This document shows, one piece after another, positions 8,963-17,721 of a stretch of 64,000 nt of DNA (position 1 is its first letter; each line of letters begins with the position of its first letter). A program made the position numbers and the translations under genes. Source of the DNA: an uncultured Eubacteriales bacterium (GTDB taxonomy: Bacteria > Bacillota > Clostridia > Oscillospirales > CAG-272). The notes beneath the pieces are model-generated. The model had not been told where the DNA came from. It made no database searches and worked only from the letters and a program-made list of their open reading frames with translations. The stretch is taken from assembly GCA_934796165.1 (NCBI GenBank), contig CAKVOU010000011.1, positions 9,768 to 73,767 of the forward strand, in the 5' to 3' direction.

Positions 8963-9406
8963 TTATTTCTTTGTAAACTGCGCGGCGTATGCGGTCGCCA
9001 GCTTGTCGCACCTTTCGTTGTACGGATGCCCCGCGTGTCCCTTGACCCAGACGAAGGTTACGTCGTGGATCTCCAGCAGGGCAAGCAGCTTTTCCCACAG
9101 ATCCGGGTTGAGCGCAGGCGACTTGTCCGCCTTGACCCATCCGCGCGCCTTCCAGCTTTTTGCCCAACCCTTGGTCACCGCGTCCACAAGATACTTGGAG
9201 TCGGAGGTGAGCGTGACGCGGCAGGGTTCTTTCAGCGCACGGAGCGCTTCGATTGCACCGGACAGCTCCATGCGGTTGTTGGTCGTGGCGATCTCGCCGC
9301 CGGACAGTTCCTTTTCGCGCCCGCCGAATACGAGGATCGCGCCCCAGCCACCGGGGCCGGGGTTACCGCTGCACGCGCCGTCGGTATAAATCTGTACCTC
9401 TTTCAT
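8963..9406 (-). CDS. rnhA: Ribonuclease HI
   Basis: The 147-residue enzyme cuts the RNA strand of RNA-DNA hybrids. The four catalytic acidic residues can be placed: D9 (YTDGACSGNPGPGGWGA), E47 (TNNRMELSGA), D69 (TSDSKYLVDA) and D134 (ERCDKLA), with the catalytic-loop histidine in VKGHAGHPYNERC. The ATG at 9406 has AGGA six bases upstream. An in-frame TTG at 9460 is rejected because it overlaps the promoter -10 box (9465-9460), so it would not be inside the transcript. Length fits the family. Confidence 0.96.
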   Translation of the reverse strand: MKEVQIYTDGACSGNPGPGGWGAILVFGGREKELSGGEIATTNNRMELSGAIEALRALKEPCRVTLTSDSKYLVDAVTKGWAKSWKARGWVKADKSPALNPDLWEKLLALLEIHDVTFVWVKGHAGHPYNERCDKLATAYAAQFTKK

Positions 9407-9459
9407 GGCTTCCTGACCCTCCGTTTCGTTTTCACTGATGATCGTCTGTTTGTACGTCA

Positions 9460-9488
9460 ATTATATCACACAGGGAGAAAAAAAGCAA
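9460..9488 (-). promoter_or_regulatory. Promoter of rnhA
   Basis: Minus strand TTGCTT (9488-9483), 17-base spacer ending in TGA, then TATAAT (9465-9460). The TGATATAAT makes it an extended -10 promoter. Confidence 0.8.
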
Positions 9489-9536
9489 CGGCGGCAGGGG
9501 CAAAGTTGAGCTTTTATTTATATTGTAAATTTTGTG

Positions 9537-9565
9537 TTGCAATCCGAAGAAAGAAATGTTATAAT
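9537..9565 (+). promoter_or_regulatory. Promoter of the E2-like acyltransferase gene
   Basis: TTGCAA (9537-9542), 17-base spacer, TATAAT (9560-9565), 50 bases before the start codon. Confidence 0.85.
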
Positions 9566-9615
9566 GAAATATATATAAGTCAGATTAAGACAAGACGGAA
9601 AGGGGCGTGATCATC

Positions 9616-10560
9616 ATGACCGAAAATCGTTCGGAGCAGGCTGTCACGAAACAGGATGCGGCGGCAGTGGCGATGGAAGCGCCCGCGAGAAAGCGCAGGT
9701 TCGGCGACCGCAAGGAAGGCAGACGTCTCCGGACTCTTCCCGCGATTACCCGGTTCATGCCGTATATCATGCGGGAGCGTTCGGATGCCTGCAATACCTA
9801 TGCCGATGCGTTCAATGTCGATGTGACAGAGCCGTACTGCCGTGAGCAGGTCAGGGCGGGAAAAAAGAATTTCACCTTCCTGCATGTTCTGCTTGCCGCA
9901 TATGTGCGTACCATCGCGGAGCGACCGGCAATCAACCGCTTTGTGAGCGGTCAGAAAATTTACGCGCGCAACGAGATTGAGATCGTGATGACGATCAAGC
10001 GGAATATGACCTCTGCCGGAGAAGACGTCTGCATCAAGGTTATTTTTGACCCGCACGACACGGTGACCGAGGTGTATGAAAAGTTCAACCGCACGGTGGA
10101 AGAGGCGCTTGTGCCCAAAGAAAACGGAAACGATTTTGAAAAGGTCAACCGCGCCCTGGTGAGCATTCCCGGGTTTGTCATCCGGATGGCGGTGCGGCTC
10201 TTGAATTTTCTGGATTATCACGGGTGGCTGCCGCGTTTTCTGCTTCGTGTCAGTCCGTTCCACGGCTCCATGATCGTGACGAGCATGGGCTCGCTCGGCA
10301 TCAAGCCGATCTACCATCATCTGTACAATTTCGGGAATCTTCCCGTGTTCCTCGCTTATGGCAAGAAACGGACGGAATACGTGATCGTAGCGGACGGCGT
10401 GACCGAGCGTCATCAGTATGTGGATATCAAGGCGGTGACGGATGAACGTATCTGCGACGGTTTCTACTACGCGTCCGCGTTCAAGACGCTCCGGCGTTAT
10501 GTGGAAAATCCCGTGCTATTGGAAACTCCGCCCGAAACGGTGAGGGAAGATATTGACTGA
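9616..10560 (+). CDS. Stand-alone 2-oxoacid dehydrogenase E2-type acyltransferase domain
   Basis: The 314-residue product has the chloramphenicol-acetyltransferase-like fold of E2 catalytic domains but no lipoyl domain and no E3-binding domain. After a basic N-terminus (about 25 residues) come the acyltransferase strands. The segment FHGSMIVTSMGSLGIKPIYHHLYNFG corresponds to the conserved SxxGxxG region before the last strands, and TDERICDGFYYA occupies the place of the catalytic DHRVxDG motif. The histidine of that motif is a glutamate here, so classic acyl transfer is doubtful. No E1 or E3 genes are nearby. The start at 9616 was chosen over a GTG at 9607 because GAAAGGGG lies only two bases before the GTG. 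It has its own promoter and terminator, so it is monocistronic. Confidence 0.78.
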   Translation: MTENRSEQAVTKQDAAAVAMEAPARKRRFGDRKEGRRLRTLPAITRFMPYIMRERSDACNTYADAFNVDVTEPYCREQVRAGKKNFTFLHVLLAAYVRTIAERPAINRFVSGQKIYARNEIEIVMTIKRNMTSAGEDVCIKVIFDPHDTVTEVYEKFNRTVEEALVPKENGNDFEKVNRALVSIPGFVIRMAVRLLNFLDYHGWLPRFLLRVSPFHGSMIVTSMGSLGIKPIYHHLYNFGNLPVFLAYGKKRTEYVIVADGVTERHQYVDIKAVTDERICDGFYYASAFKTLRRYVENPVLLETPPETVREDID

Positions 10561-10561
10561 G

Positions 10562-10597
10562 AAAAAGCGGCTTCCGCAAACGCGGAAGCCGCTTTTT
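10562..10597. terminator. Bidirectional terminator
   Basis: AAAAAGCGGCTTCCGC and its complement around a four-base loop, with A and T runs on both sides, between two convergent genes. Confidence 0.92.
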
Positions 10598-10619
10598 CTG
10601 TTGTGCCGATCGGAATTGA

Positions 10620-11234
10620 TCAGTCCTTTGTCACGAAGACAACGGATTGGATGACGGGCGGATTGACCGGCTTGGATTTTTCAAAGGAAGAACTGTACGT
10701 GACCTCGCAGCCTGCGATCTTGTCTACCACGTCCATGCCCGAGATGACCTTGCCGAATGCCGCATATTGCCCGTCAAGCCCCGCATTGTCCGCATGCATG
10801 ATGAAGAACTGGGAGGAGGCGGAATTCATGTCGTTGGAACGTGCCATGGAGATGACTCCGCGGGTGTGGCTCAGATCGTTCGCGACGCCGTTTGCGGAGA
10901 ACTCGCCCTTGATGGTTTCTTTGGAACCGCCGGTGCCGTTACCGTTCGGGTCACCGCCCTGAATCATGAAGCCGCTCACAACGCGGTGGAACGTCAGACC
11001 GTTGTAAAACTTTTCCCCCACCAACTTTTTGAAGTTAGCAACCGTGATCGGCGCCTTGTCGGGATACAGCTCAATGACGATCTGCCCGTAATCCTTGACG
11101 GTCATGAGTACATAATCGGTCGGCTCCGGGGAGGCCTTATAGCCTTTCGGAGTACCTGATCCGCAGGAAAAAAGAATCGCCGATGCACCGATCAGCAAGA
11201 GCAGTGCCAGCCCGAGGGAAAGAACACGTTTCAT
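10620..11234 (-). CDS. Cyclophilin-type peptidyl-prolyl isomerase, lipoprotein
   Basis: The 204-residue product has a lipoprotein signal with cysteine at about residue 24 (ASAILFSC) followed by a single cyclophilin domain. The domain shows GFMIQGGDPNGNGTGG and the RGVISMARSNDMNSASSQFFI core, with the active-site arginine in FHRVVSGFMIQGGD. It would catalyse proline isomerisation in proteins folding outside the membrane. The start at 11234 is six bases after GGAGG; the frame stays open further upstream, but that part lies across the promoter. It is monocistronic, with the promoter at 11311-11339. Confidence 0.95.
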   Translation of the reverse strand: MKRVLSLGLALLLLIGASAILFSCGSGTPKGYKASPEPTDYVLMTVKDYGQIVIELYPDKAPITVANFKKLVGEKFYNGLTFHRVVSGFMIQGGDPNGNGTGGSKETIKGEFSANGVANDLSHTRGVISMARSNDMNSASSQFFIMHADNAGLDGQYAAFGKVISGMDVVDKIAGCEVTYSSSFEKSKPVNPPVIQSVVFVTKD

Positions 11235-11310
11235 GAAAACCTCCGGTTTTTCTTTTTGTTTTCCGGTCATCTTCGACCGTTTATTCGGAGAACTGCTCCG
11301 TTTATTTATC

Positions 11311-11339
11311 ATCATAACAGAGTTATGCCGCAAAGTCAA
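11311..11339 (-). promoter_or_regulatory. Promoter of the cyclophilin gene
   Basis: Minus strand TTGACT (11339-11334), 17-base spacer, TATGAT (11316-11311). Confidence 0.82.
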
Positions 11340-11416
11340 GAGAATTTCCGCCTCGCGTAATTTTTCCGGAGGATCTCTACATAATATAAAGAGAAAAAGC
11401 GGAAAGGAGCGGGGCA

Positions 11417-12832
11417 ATGCAGGCGGAAGAGAGAGCGGAAAAAGACGGGCGGGAACGTAACTGGACGCGTCTTGCGGCGATCAGTCTGACGGTCGCGCTC
11501 TGGGGTGCGGGTGCGTATCTTATGCTTCGTTATGCCATCGGGATCCTGCTTCCGTTTTTGCTTGCGCTCGCGGTATCGGCGGCAGTCCGTCCTCTCGCTT
11601 CGCGGCTTTCGGGAAAACTGCACCTGAACTTCCGCTTCTGTGCGTTTGTCCTGTTGCTGCTTCTGCTGTTGCTTACGGTATGGCTTCTTGTTGCCGGGTG
11701 CAACCGTCTCTTCTTTGAGTGTACCCGGCTCCTCGAATGGCTCGGCAGGGAATCGGACGGCGGAGCGGACGCTGTGGCACGTATCGGAGATTGGTTTACG
11801 GGGCTGGGGGAACGGTTTCCGCTGATTGGGAAACTGCAAAAGATTCCGGCGCTTGACGCACTGGTTACCCGCGCGGATGAGATGCTCACGGCGGCACTGA
11901 CTGGTCTTGTCGGCGAGCTGAGCGCGGGACTGCCCGCTCTTGCCGCGGGAATCGCCGGCGCGATGCCGTCGGTACTTCTGTTTGCGATCGCTTTCCTGCT
12001 CTCCTGCTTTTATTTTACGGCGGACCACGGAAGGGTCAGCGGTTTTTTTGCAAGGATCCTTCCGGCGGCGGTCAGCGAAAAATATACCCGACTGCGCCCC
12101 CGCCTGAAAAAAACTGCGGCGGGGTATCTCCGCGCTTACCTTTTGCTCATGGTAATCACCTTCGGCGAACTCTTCATCGGTTTTTCGGTGCTCGGAATGT
12201 CTTTTGCGTTTCTCCCGGCGCTACTCATCGCCTTTGTCGATCTGCTTCCCGTGTTCGGAACGGGAACGGTACTGATTCCCTGGGCAATCATCCGCTTGCT
12301 TGCCGGGGATTTCCGCACCGGCATCGGATTGCTGGTCCTTTACGGCGTGACGCTTCTGGTGCGTCAGATTATTGAACCGCACGTGGTCGGCGGGAGCATC
12401 GGAATCCATCCGCTTGCCTCGCTGTTTTCCATGTATGTCGGCTACCGCCTGTTCGGGTTGACGGGGCTTCTCCTGGGACCGGTTGCGGCATTGATGATAC
12501 AGGCGGTTTTCTTCCCCCGGAGTGACGACGAACAGGAAAAACCTGAAAACCGCGGAAGCCGTGAACAGGGAACGGGACGGCTCCCGGGGAGGAAGGCGTC
12601 CCCCGCGGTGTCGGAAACGGAAAGCGAATCCCCCTGCACAAACGGAACATCGGCAGGGGGAAGCGGGCGTTTCACCGGAGCCGGAACGTCGGCAGCCGGA
12701 AGCGGGTGCTCTTCCGGATCCGGAGTATCCGCAACCGGGAATGTACCGTCCCCGACAGCGGCGGAAACGGACACAGGGAATCGCCGCCGGCACACCGGCT
12801 TTCACCGGGGAAGGGAAAAGCCGGACGGATAG
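11417..12832 (+). CDS. AI-2E family permease, YtvI-like sporulation membrane protein
   Basis: The 471-residue product has the AI-2E/PerM family layout: two N-terminal membrane spans (LAAISLTVALWGAGAYLML, ILLPFLLALAVSAAV), another span near residue 75, an amphipathic middle region, then four C-terminal spans with the family's GxxxGIHPL-like stretch (GGSIGIHPLASLFSMYVGYRLFG). In spore formers the closest group is YtvI, an integral membrane protein made during sporulation; that assignment is moderate. Residues from about 375 onward form a Gly/Ser/Thr-rich low-complexity tail of roughly 95 residues with no recognisable domain. AAAGGAG lies 11 bases before the ATG. Confidence 0.75.
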   Translation: MQAEERAEKDGRERNWTRLAAISLTVALWGAGAYLMLRYAIGILLPFLLALAVSAAVRPLASRLSGKLHLNFRFCAFVLLLLLLLLTVWLLVAGCNRLFFECTRLLEWLGRESDGGADAVARIGDWFTGLGERFPLIGKLQKIPALDALVTRADEMLTAALTGLVGELSAGLPALAAGIAGAMPSVLLFAIAFLLSCFYFTADHGRVSGFFARILPAAVSEKYTRLRPRLKKTAAGYLRAYLLLMVITFGELFIGFSVLGMSFAFLPALLIAFVDLLPVFGTGTVLIPWAIIRLLAGDFRTGIGLLVLYGVTLLVRQIIEPHVVGGSIGIHPLASLFSMYVGYRLFGLTGLLLGPVAALMIQAVFFPRSDDEQEKPENRGSREQGTGRLPGRKASPAVSETESESPCTNGTSAGGSGRFTGAGTSAAGSGCSSGSGVSATGNVPSPTAAETDTGNRRRHTGFHRGREKPDG

Positions 12833-12904
12833 AAGCAACCAACCGGCACGGCGGGTGTTTTTCGGGGGGGAGCAAACCCACGACCGGGCGGATAAAACAA
12901 AACA

Positions 12905-12933
12905 ACCGCGCGCAGGTGAGTGCTGCTCGCGGT
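12905..12933 (-). terminator. Possible terminator of rpsT
   Basis: On the minus strand ACCGCG (12933-12928) and CGCGGT (12910-12905) pair and are followed by TGTTTTGTTTT. The stem is short and the loop long, so this is tentative. Confidence 0.45.
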
Positions 12934-12954
12934 CGCTTTGTAGATACTTTTCAA

Positions 12955-13221
12955 TTATTTGCCCATTGCGTTGAGCTTCTTGGTAAACTGGCTCTTCTTG
13001 CGGGCTGCGGCGTTCTTATGGATAATACCGTAAGCGGCTGCCTTGTCAATCTTCTTGACGGCGACCTTGTAGGTCTCCTGTGCTGCTGCCATATCGCCTG
13101 CTGCAACGGCTGCTTCGTACTTCTTCATATCGGTCTTCATTGCGGTACGGAACATTTTGTTCTGCAGGGTCTTGGTTGCGGTGACCTTTACGCGCTTCTT
13201 CGCGGATTTGATGATCGGCAT
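12955..13221 (-). CDS. rpsT: 30S ribosomal protein S20
   Basis: The 88-residue basic protein matches S20 in length and sequence: MPIIKSAKKRVKVT at the start, RTAMKTDMKKYEAAV in the middle and the basic HKNAAARKKSQFTKKLNA end. It binds 16S rRNA early in 30S assembly. A near-perfect ribosome site (AAGGAGGTG) lies before the ATG at 13221. It is transcribed away from rpoB from its own promoter. Confidence 0.97.
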   Translation of the reverse strand: MPIIKSAKKRVKVTATKTLQNKMFRTAMKTDMKKYEAAVAAGDMAAAQETYKVAVKKIDKAAAYGIIHKNAAARKKSQFTKKLNAMGK

Positions 13222-13308
13222 ACTGTTCACCTCCTTGATAATATGTAGTGAAGTCAGACGCCGGCGTCTGAGAGGGCGCGCCGGGCGCAATCGTCCATAT
13301 ACCCGTAC

Positions 13309-13337
13309 ATCATACCATACCGCGCGGGGGATTGCAA
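13309..13337 (-). promoter_or_regulatory. Promoter of rpsT
   Basis: Minus strand TTGCAA (13337-13332), 17-base spacer, TATGAT (13314-13309), leaving a leader of about 80 bases. Confidence 0.78.
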
Positions 13338-13555
13338 GACTTTTTTGAAAAAAGCGCAAAAAAATTTCCGCCGGACGGGGAACCGGGAAAAATCGCCGGT
13401 ATCCGGCGCTGTACGGCGCACCGGAATCATCAGTATAACACATCCGGGGGAGAAAATCAAGCCCCCCGGAACGGGCAAAACGTGACGCTTCTGTAAAAAC
13501 GGCGTTCGGTTTGCCCGTTTTTTTCAGAAAAAGCGGACAAATCTTGCCAAAACCC

Positions 13556-13584
13556 TTGACAAGTCGGAAAAATGATGCTATACT
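13556..13584 (+). promoter_or_regulatory. Promoter of rpoB-rpoC
   Basis: TTGACA (13556-13561), 17-base spacer, TATACT (13579-13584). It leaves a leader of roughly 190 bases before rpoB. Confidence 0.88.
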
Positions 13585-13642
13585 TGTAAACTGCATTATA
13601 ATCGCTGTACTTTCGAGCCGTGCAGGATATTGTGTCATTTTG

Positions 13643-13684
13643 TACAGAAAATCCGAGTGAATTTTTACGAGTAAATTTTCTGTA
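13643..13684 (+). other. Inverted repeat in the rpoB leader
   Basis: Perfect 10-base arms TACAGAAAAT (13643-13652) and ATTTTCTGTA (13675-13684) enclose 22 bases in the untranslated leader. It could be an operator or an RNA hairpin; no T-rich terminator tail follows. The rest of the 560-base gap between rpsT and rpoB holds only the two promoters. Confidence 0.55.
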
Positions 13685-13782
13685 AACAATTTGACTGTAT
13701 TTTGTAAAATTTGCGATCCGAGGGGCGGATTGCAGGCGGGATGCGGCAGTACACGGCAGTACATGAATGGAGTGAAAGTGAA

Positions 13783-16700
13783 ATGATCAATGTAAAAGAT
13801 CAAAAGCTCGGCACGACTGTCCGGAAGAGTTTCTCCAAGATTTCCAGTCCTCTGGAGCTTCCGAATCTGGTGGAGATCCAGACAAAGTCCTACAAGTGGT
13901 TTTTGGAAGAGGGACTGATGGAGGTTCTCCGGGACGTCTCCCCGATTACCGATTATTCGGGAAACCTGTCGATCGAATTCATTTCCTATACGCTTGACAC
14001 GACCAAGCCGAAATATCCGGTGGAGGAGTGCAAGGAGCGTGATGTCAACTACGCGGCACCGCTCCGCGTGACGGTCCGGCTCACCAACAAGCTGACGGGC
14101 GAGGTCAAGGAAAATGAAGTCCACATGGGCGACTTCCCGATCATGACCGACACGGGCACCTTCGTCATCAACGGCGCAGAGCGTGTCATCGTTTCCCAGA
14201 TCATCCGTTCCCCCGGTATGTACTACGCGTCCGAGATCGATAAGTCCGGTAAGCGGACCTATTCGACGCAGGTCATTCCGTACCGTGGCGCGTGGATCGA
14301 GTACGAGACCGATATCAACGGCGTTATGTACGTCCATATTGATAAGAACCGCAAGATGCCCCTGACGCTGTTCATCCGTGCGCTCGGCGTGGAGTCCCGC
14401 GACGACATTTACGAGCTGTTCGGAAACGACGAAAAGCTGACGGCTACCTTTGATAAGGACGAGACCGAGGACCTGGCGGCACGCAACCATACCAGCATCA
14501 ACACCGAGGCGCTCAAGGAGATCTACAAGAAGCTCCGTCCGGGCGAGCCTCCGCTGGTCGAATCCGCCGAGCAACTCATTCACAACTATTTCTTCGATAA
14601 CAAGCGTTACGACATCGCCCCCGTCGGTCGCTATAAATATGATAAGAAGGTCGCCATCTCCGACCGCCTCACCGGTCACAGACTGGCAGAGGATCTGGTC
14701 AATCCCCTCACCGGGGAAGTGCTCTTCACGAAGGGCACGGTGCTGACGAGAGAGCAGGCGCTGACGGCGGAGCATTCCGCAGTCAACGAGGCGAAGCTGG
14801 AGCTGGACAACGGCTTCATCCTCAAGGTGCTCTCCAACAACACGGTGGAGCCGGAATATGTGCTCGGCTTTGACCTTAAGGATTGCGGCGTGAGCGAAAA
14901 GGTTCACACGCCGGTGCTGCTTGAGATCATGAAGGAGTGCGGAGGCGACGTGGATGCCATCAAAGAGGCAGCCAAGGCGCGCATTTCCGAGCTTTGCCCG
15001 CACTATATCACCAAAGACGATATTTTCGCGTCGGTCAACTATCTGCTCTGCCTGACTCACGACGTGGGTCGCGTGGACGACATCGACCATCTCGGCAACC
15101 GCCGGATCCGTTCGGTCGGCGAGCAGCTCCAGCAGCAGCTCCGTATCGGCTTTGCCCGCATGGATAAGATTGTCAAGGAGAGAATGACCACGCAGGACAA
15201 CGAGAAGCTGACGCCCCAGGCGCTCATCAATGTCCGCCCCATCACGACGGTCATCCGTGAGTTCTTCGGCTCCTCCCAGCTCTCCCAGTTCATGGATCAG
15301 AACAACCCGCTTGCGGAGCTGACGCACAAGCGCCGTCTGTCCGCACTCGGCCCCGGCGGTCTGTCCCGTGACCGCGCATCCTTCGACGTCCGTGACGTGC
15401 ATTACACCCACTATGGTCGTATGTGCCCGATCGAGACCCCCGAAGGACCGAACATCGGTCTGATTTCCTATCTGACCTCTTACGCAAAGATCAATGACTA
15501 CGGCTTCATCATGGCGCCCTACCGCAAGGTGGAGCACGTCACCCTGGAGGACGGTACCGTCCGCCACCGCGTGACCGATGAGGTCGAATATATGACCGCC
15601 GACCGCGAGGATGCCTTCATCGTCGCGCAGGCAAACGAACCGCTGGACGAAAACGGCTTCTTCATCAATAAAAAGGTCAACGCCCGTGACAAGACCGAGA
15701 TCATTGAAATCGACGCATCCCGTGTGGATTACATGGACGTGGCGCCGAAGATGGTGGTTTCCGTTGCAACGGCAATGATCCCGTTCCTTGAAAACGACGA
15801 TAACTCCCGTGCGCTGATGGGCTCCAACATGCAGAAGCAGGCAGTGCCGCTTCTCACGACGGATGCTCCGACGGTCGCGACCGGCATGGAATACAAGGCG
15901 GCAGTCGATTCCGGCGTCGTCATTGTGGCAAAGCGCGCCGGCATGGTCGAGTGTGTGGACGGCGATCACATCGTCATCGTCGCGGACGACGGGCAGAAGG
16001 ACGTTTACCACATCAGCAAGTTCAAGAGAACCAACCAGTCCACCTGCTTCAACCAGCGCCCCATCGTCAAGAAGGGCGACACGGTAGAGGAGGGGCAGGT
16101 CATCGCCGACGGTCCCGCGACCGCGAACGGCGAAATCTCCCTCGGCAAGAACGCCCTCATCGGCTTCATGACCTGGGAAGGCTACAACTACGAGGACGCC
16201 GTCCTGCTCAACGAGCGTCTGGTCAGAGACGATGTTTACACGTCCCTGCATATTGAGGAATACTCCCACGAAGCAAGAGACACCAAGCTCGGGCCGGAAG
16301 AGATCACCCGCGAGATCCCCAACGTCGGTGAAGACGCGCTGAAGGATCTGAATGCGGAAGGTATCGTCAAGAAGGGCACCGAGGTCCGTCCCGGCGATAT
16401 TCTGGTCGGCAAGATCACCCCGAAGGGCGAGACCGAGCTGACCGCCGAGGAGCGGCTGCTCCGCGCGATCTTCGGTGAGAAGGCAAGAGAAGTCCGCGAT
16501 ACCTCTTTACGCATGCAGCACGGTGAATCCGGTATCGTCGTCGATATCCGCGTGTTCTCCCGCGATCAGGGTGACGAGCTTCCCGCAGGTGTCAACAAGG
16601 TGGTCAAGCTGTATATCGCACAGAAGCGTAAGATTTCCGTCGGCGATAAGATGGCAGGCCGTCACGGCAACAAGGGTGTCGTTTCGCGTATCCTGCCGCC

Positions 16701-17703
16701 CGAAGATATGCCTTTCCTGCCCGACGGCACTCCGCTTGATATCGTGCTGAACCCCCTGGGCGTGCCTTCCCGTATGAACATCGGTCAGGTGCTGGAGGTT
16801 CACCTCGGCATCGCGGCGCGCAAGCTCGGCTGGAAGATCATGACGCCTGTCTTCGACGGCGCGAACGAAAGAGACATTCTTGAGTGCATGAAGATGGCGG
16901 GCATGGAGCGCGACATCTTCCCGCTTGAGGATCCCGAAGGCAAGGCGCTCTACGAGCTGACCTACGATGAAAACGGCAACAAGAATCTCCGCGTCCTCAG
17001 TGCAGAGGAAAGAGAAGATAAGGAGCTGCTCGCGCGTCTGCGCGCCGAAAAGCGGCTCAAGATGATCGACGGCAAGACGGTGCTCCGCGACGGCCGTACC
17101 GGCGAGGCGTTTGATAACCCCGTCACGGTCGGCGTCATGTACTACCTCAAATTGCACCATCTGGTCGACGATAAGATTCACGCACGTTCCAACGGTCCGT
17201 ACTCGCTCGTGACCCAGCAGCCTCTCGGCGGTAAGGCACAGTTCGGCGGACAGCGTTTCGGCGAAATGGAGGTCTGGGCGCTCGAGGCATACGGCGCGGC
17301 TTACACGCTTCAGGAAATCCTGACGGTCAAGTCCGACGATATCACCGGACGCCGCCGTGCTTACGAGGCGATTATCAAGGGACAGAACATCCCGACGCCG
17401 GGCGTGCCCGAATCCTTCAAGGTGCTGGTCAAGGAGCTCCAGTCTCTTGCACTTGACGTGCAGGTGCTGGATAAGGAAGGCAATCCCATCGACCTGTCCT
17501 CCGTCTACGGAGAAGAGGAACAGCCTGTCTACAACAAGGTGGACGCGGATATGATCGACGAAGTGCTCGGTCAGAACGTGGAAACCGAGGACCTCGGCGA
17601 TTCCTTCCTCGTGGATGATCCCGACGGGCTCGGCGACGTGAACGGCATTGACAGCGATGAAGCAGAGGACTTCGGCGACGAAGACTTCTCGGACAATAAT
17701 TGA
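13783..17703 (+). CDS. rpoB: RNA polymerase beta subunit
   Basis: The 1306-residue product is the catalytic beta subunit. The rifampicin pocket is wild-type in pattern (SSQLSQFMDQNNPL at about residue 499, THKRRLSALGPGGLSRDRA), and downstream core motifs such as ETPEGPNIGLI, MTWEGYNYEDAV and MAGRHGNKGVVS are intact. The C-terminus ends in an acidic tail (DEAEDFGDEDFSDNN). The start at 13783 (MINVKDQKL) follows GGAG ten bases upstream; the open frame extends further up but lies in the leader. rpoC follows after 18 bases. Unlike the usual rplKAJL-rpoBC order, no L10/L12 genes precede it. Confidence 0.98.
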   Translation: MINVKDQKLGTTVRKSFSKISSPLELPNLVEIQTKSYKWFLEEGLMEVLRDVSPITDYSGNLSIEFISYTLDTTKPKYPVEECKERDVNYAAPLRVTVRLTNKLTGEVKENEVHMGDFPIMTDTGTFVINGAERVIVSQIIRSPGMYYASEIDKSGKRTYSTQVIPYRGAWIEYETDINGVMYVHIDKNRKMPLTLFIRALGVESRDDIYELFGNDEKLTATFDKDETEDLAARNHTSINTEALKEIYKKLRPGEPPLVESAEQLIHNYFFDNKRYDIAPVGRYKYDKKVAISDRLTGHRLAEDLVNPLTGEVLFTKGTVLTREQALTAEHSAVNEAKLELDNGFILKVLSNNTVEPEYVLGFDLKDCGVSEKVHTPVLLEIMKECGGDVDAIKEAAKARISELCPHYITKDDIFASVNYLLCLTHDVGRVDDIDHLGNRRIRSVGEQLQQQLRIGFARMDKIVKERMTTQDNEKLTPQALINVRPITTVIREFFGSSQLSQFMDQNNPLAELTHKRRLSALGPGGLSRDRASFDVRDVHYTHYGRMCPIETPEGPNIGLISYLTSYAKINDYGFIMAPYRKVEHVTLEDGTVRHRVTDEVEYMTADREDAFIVAQANEPLDENGFFINKKVNARDKTEIIEIDASRVDYMDVAPKMVVSVATAMIPFLENDDNSRALMGSNMQKQAVPLLTTDAPTVATGMEYKAAVDSGVVIVAKRAGMVECVDGDHIVIVADDGQKDVYHISKFKRTNQSTCFNQRPIVKKGDTVEEGQVIADGPATANGEISLGKNALIGFMTWEGYNYEDAVLLNERLVRDDVYTSLHIEEYSHEARDTKLGPEEITREIPNVGEDALKDLNAEGIVKKGTEVRPGDILVGKITPKGETELTAEERLLRAIFGEKAREVRDTSLRMQHGESGIVVDIRVFSRDQGDELPAGVNKVVKLYIAQKRKISVGDKMAGRHGNKGVVSRILPPEDMPFLPDGTPLDIVLNPLGVPSRMNIGQVLEVHLGIAARKLGWKIMTPVFDGANERDILECMKMAGMERDIFPLEDPEGKALYELTYDENGNKNLRVLSAEEREDKELLARLRAEKRLKMIDGKTVLRDGRTGEAFDNPVTVGVMYYLKLHHLVDDKIHARSNGPYSLVTQQPLGGKAQFGGQRFGEMEVWALEAYGAAYTLQEILTVKSDDITGRRRAYEAIIKGQNIPTPGVPESFKVLVKELQSLALDVQVLDKEGNPIDLSSVYGEEEQPVYNKVDADMIDEVLGQNVETEDLGDSFLVDDPDGLGDVNGIDSDEAEDFGDEDFSDNN

Positions 17704-17721
17704 TGAAGAAGGAGAATTGCT

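Noticed and set aside
12955..16269. Open frame of about 1100 codons on the minus strand across rpsT and opposite rpoB
   Set aside because: Only the last 88 codons are a gene (rpsT). The rest mirrors rpoB, whose strong codon bias keeps the opposite frame free of stops.
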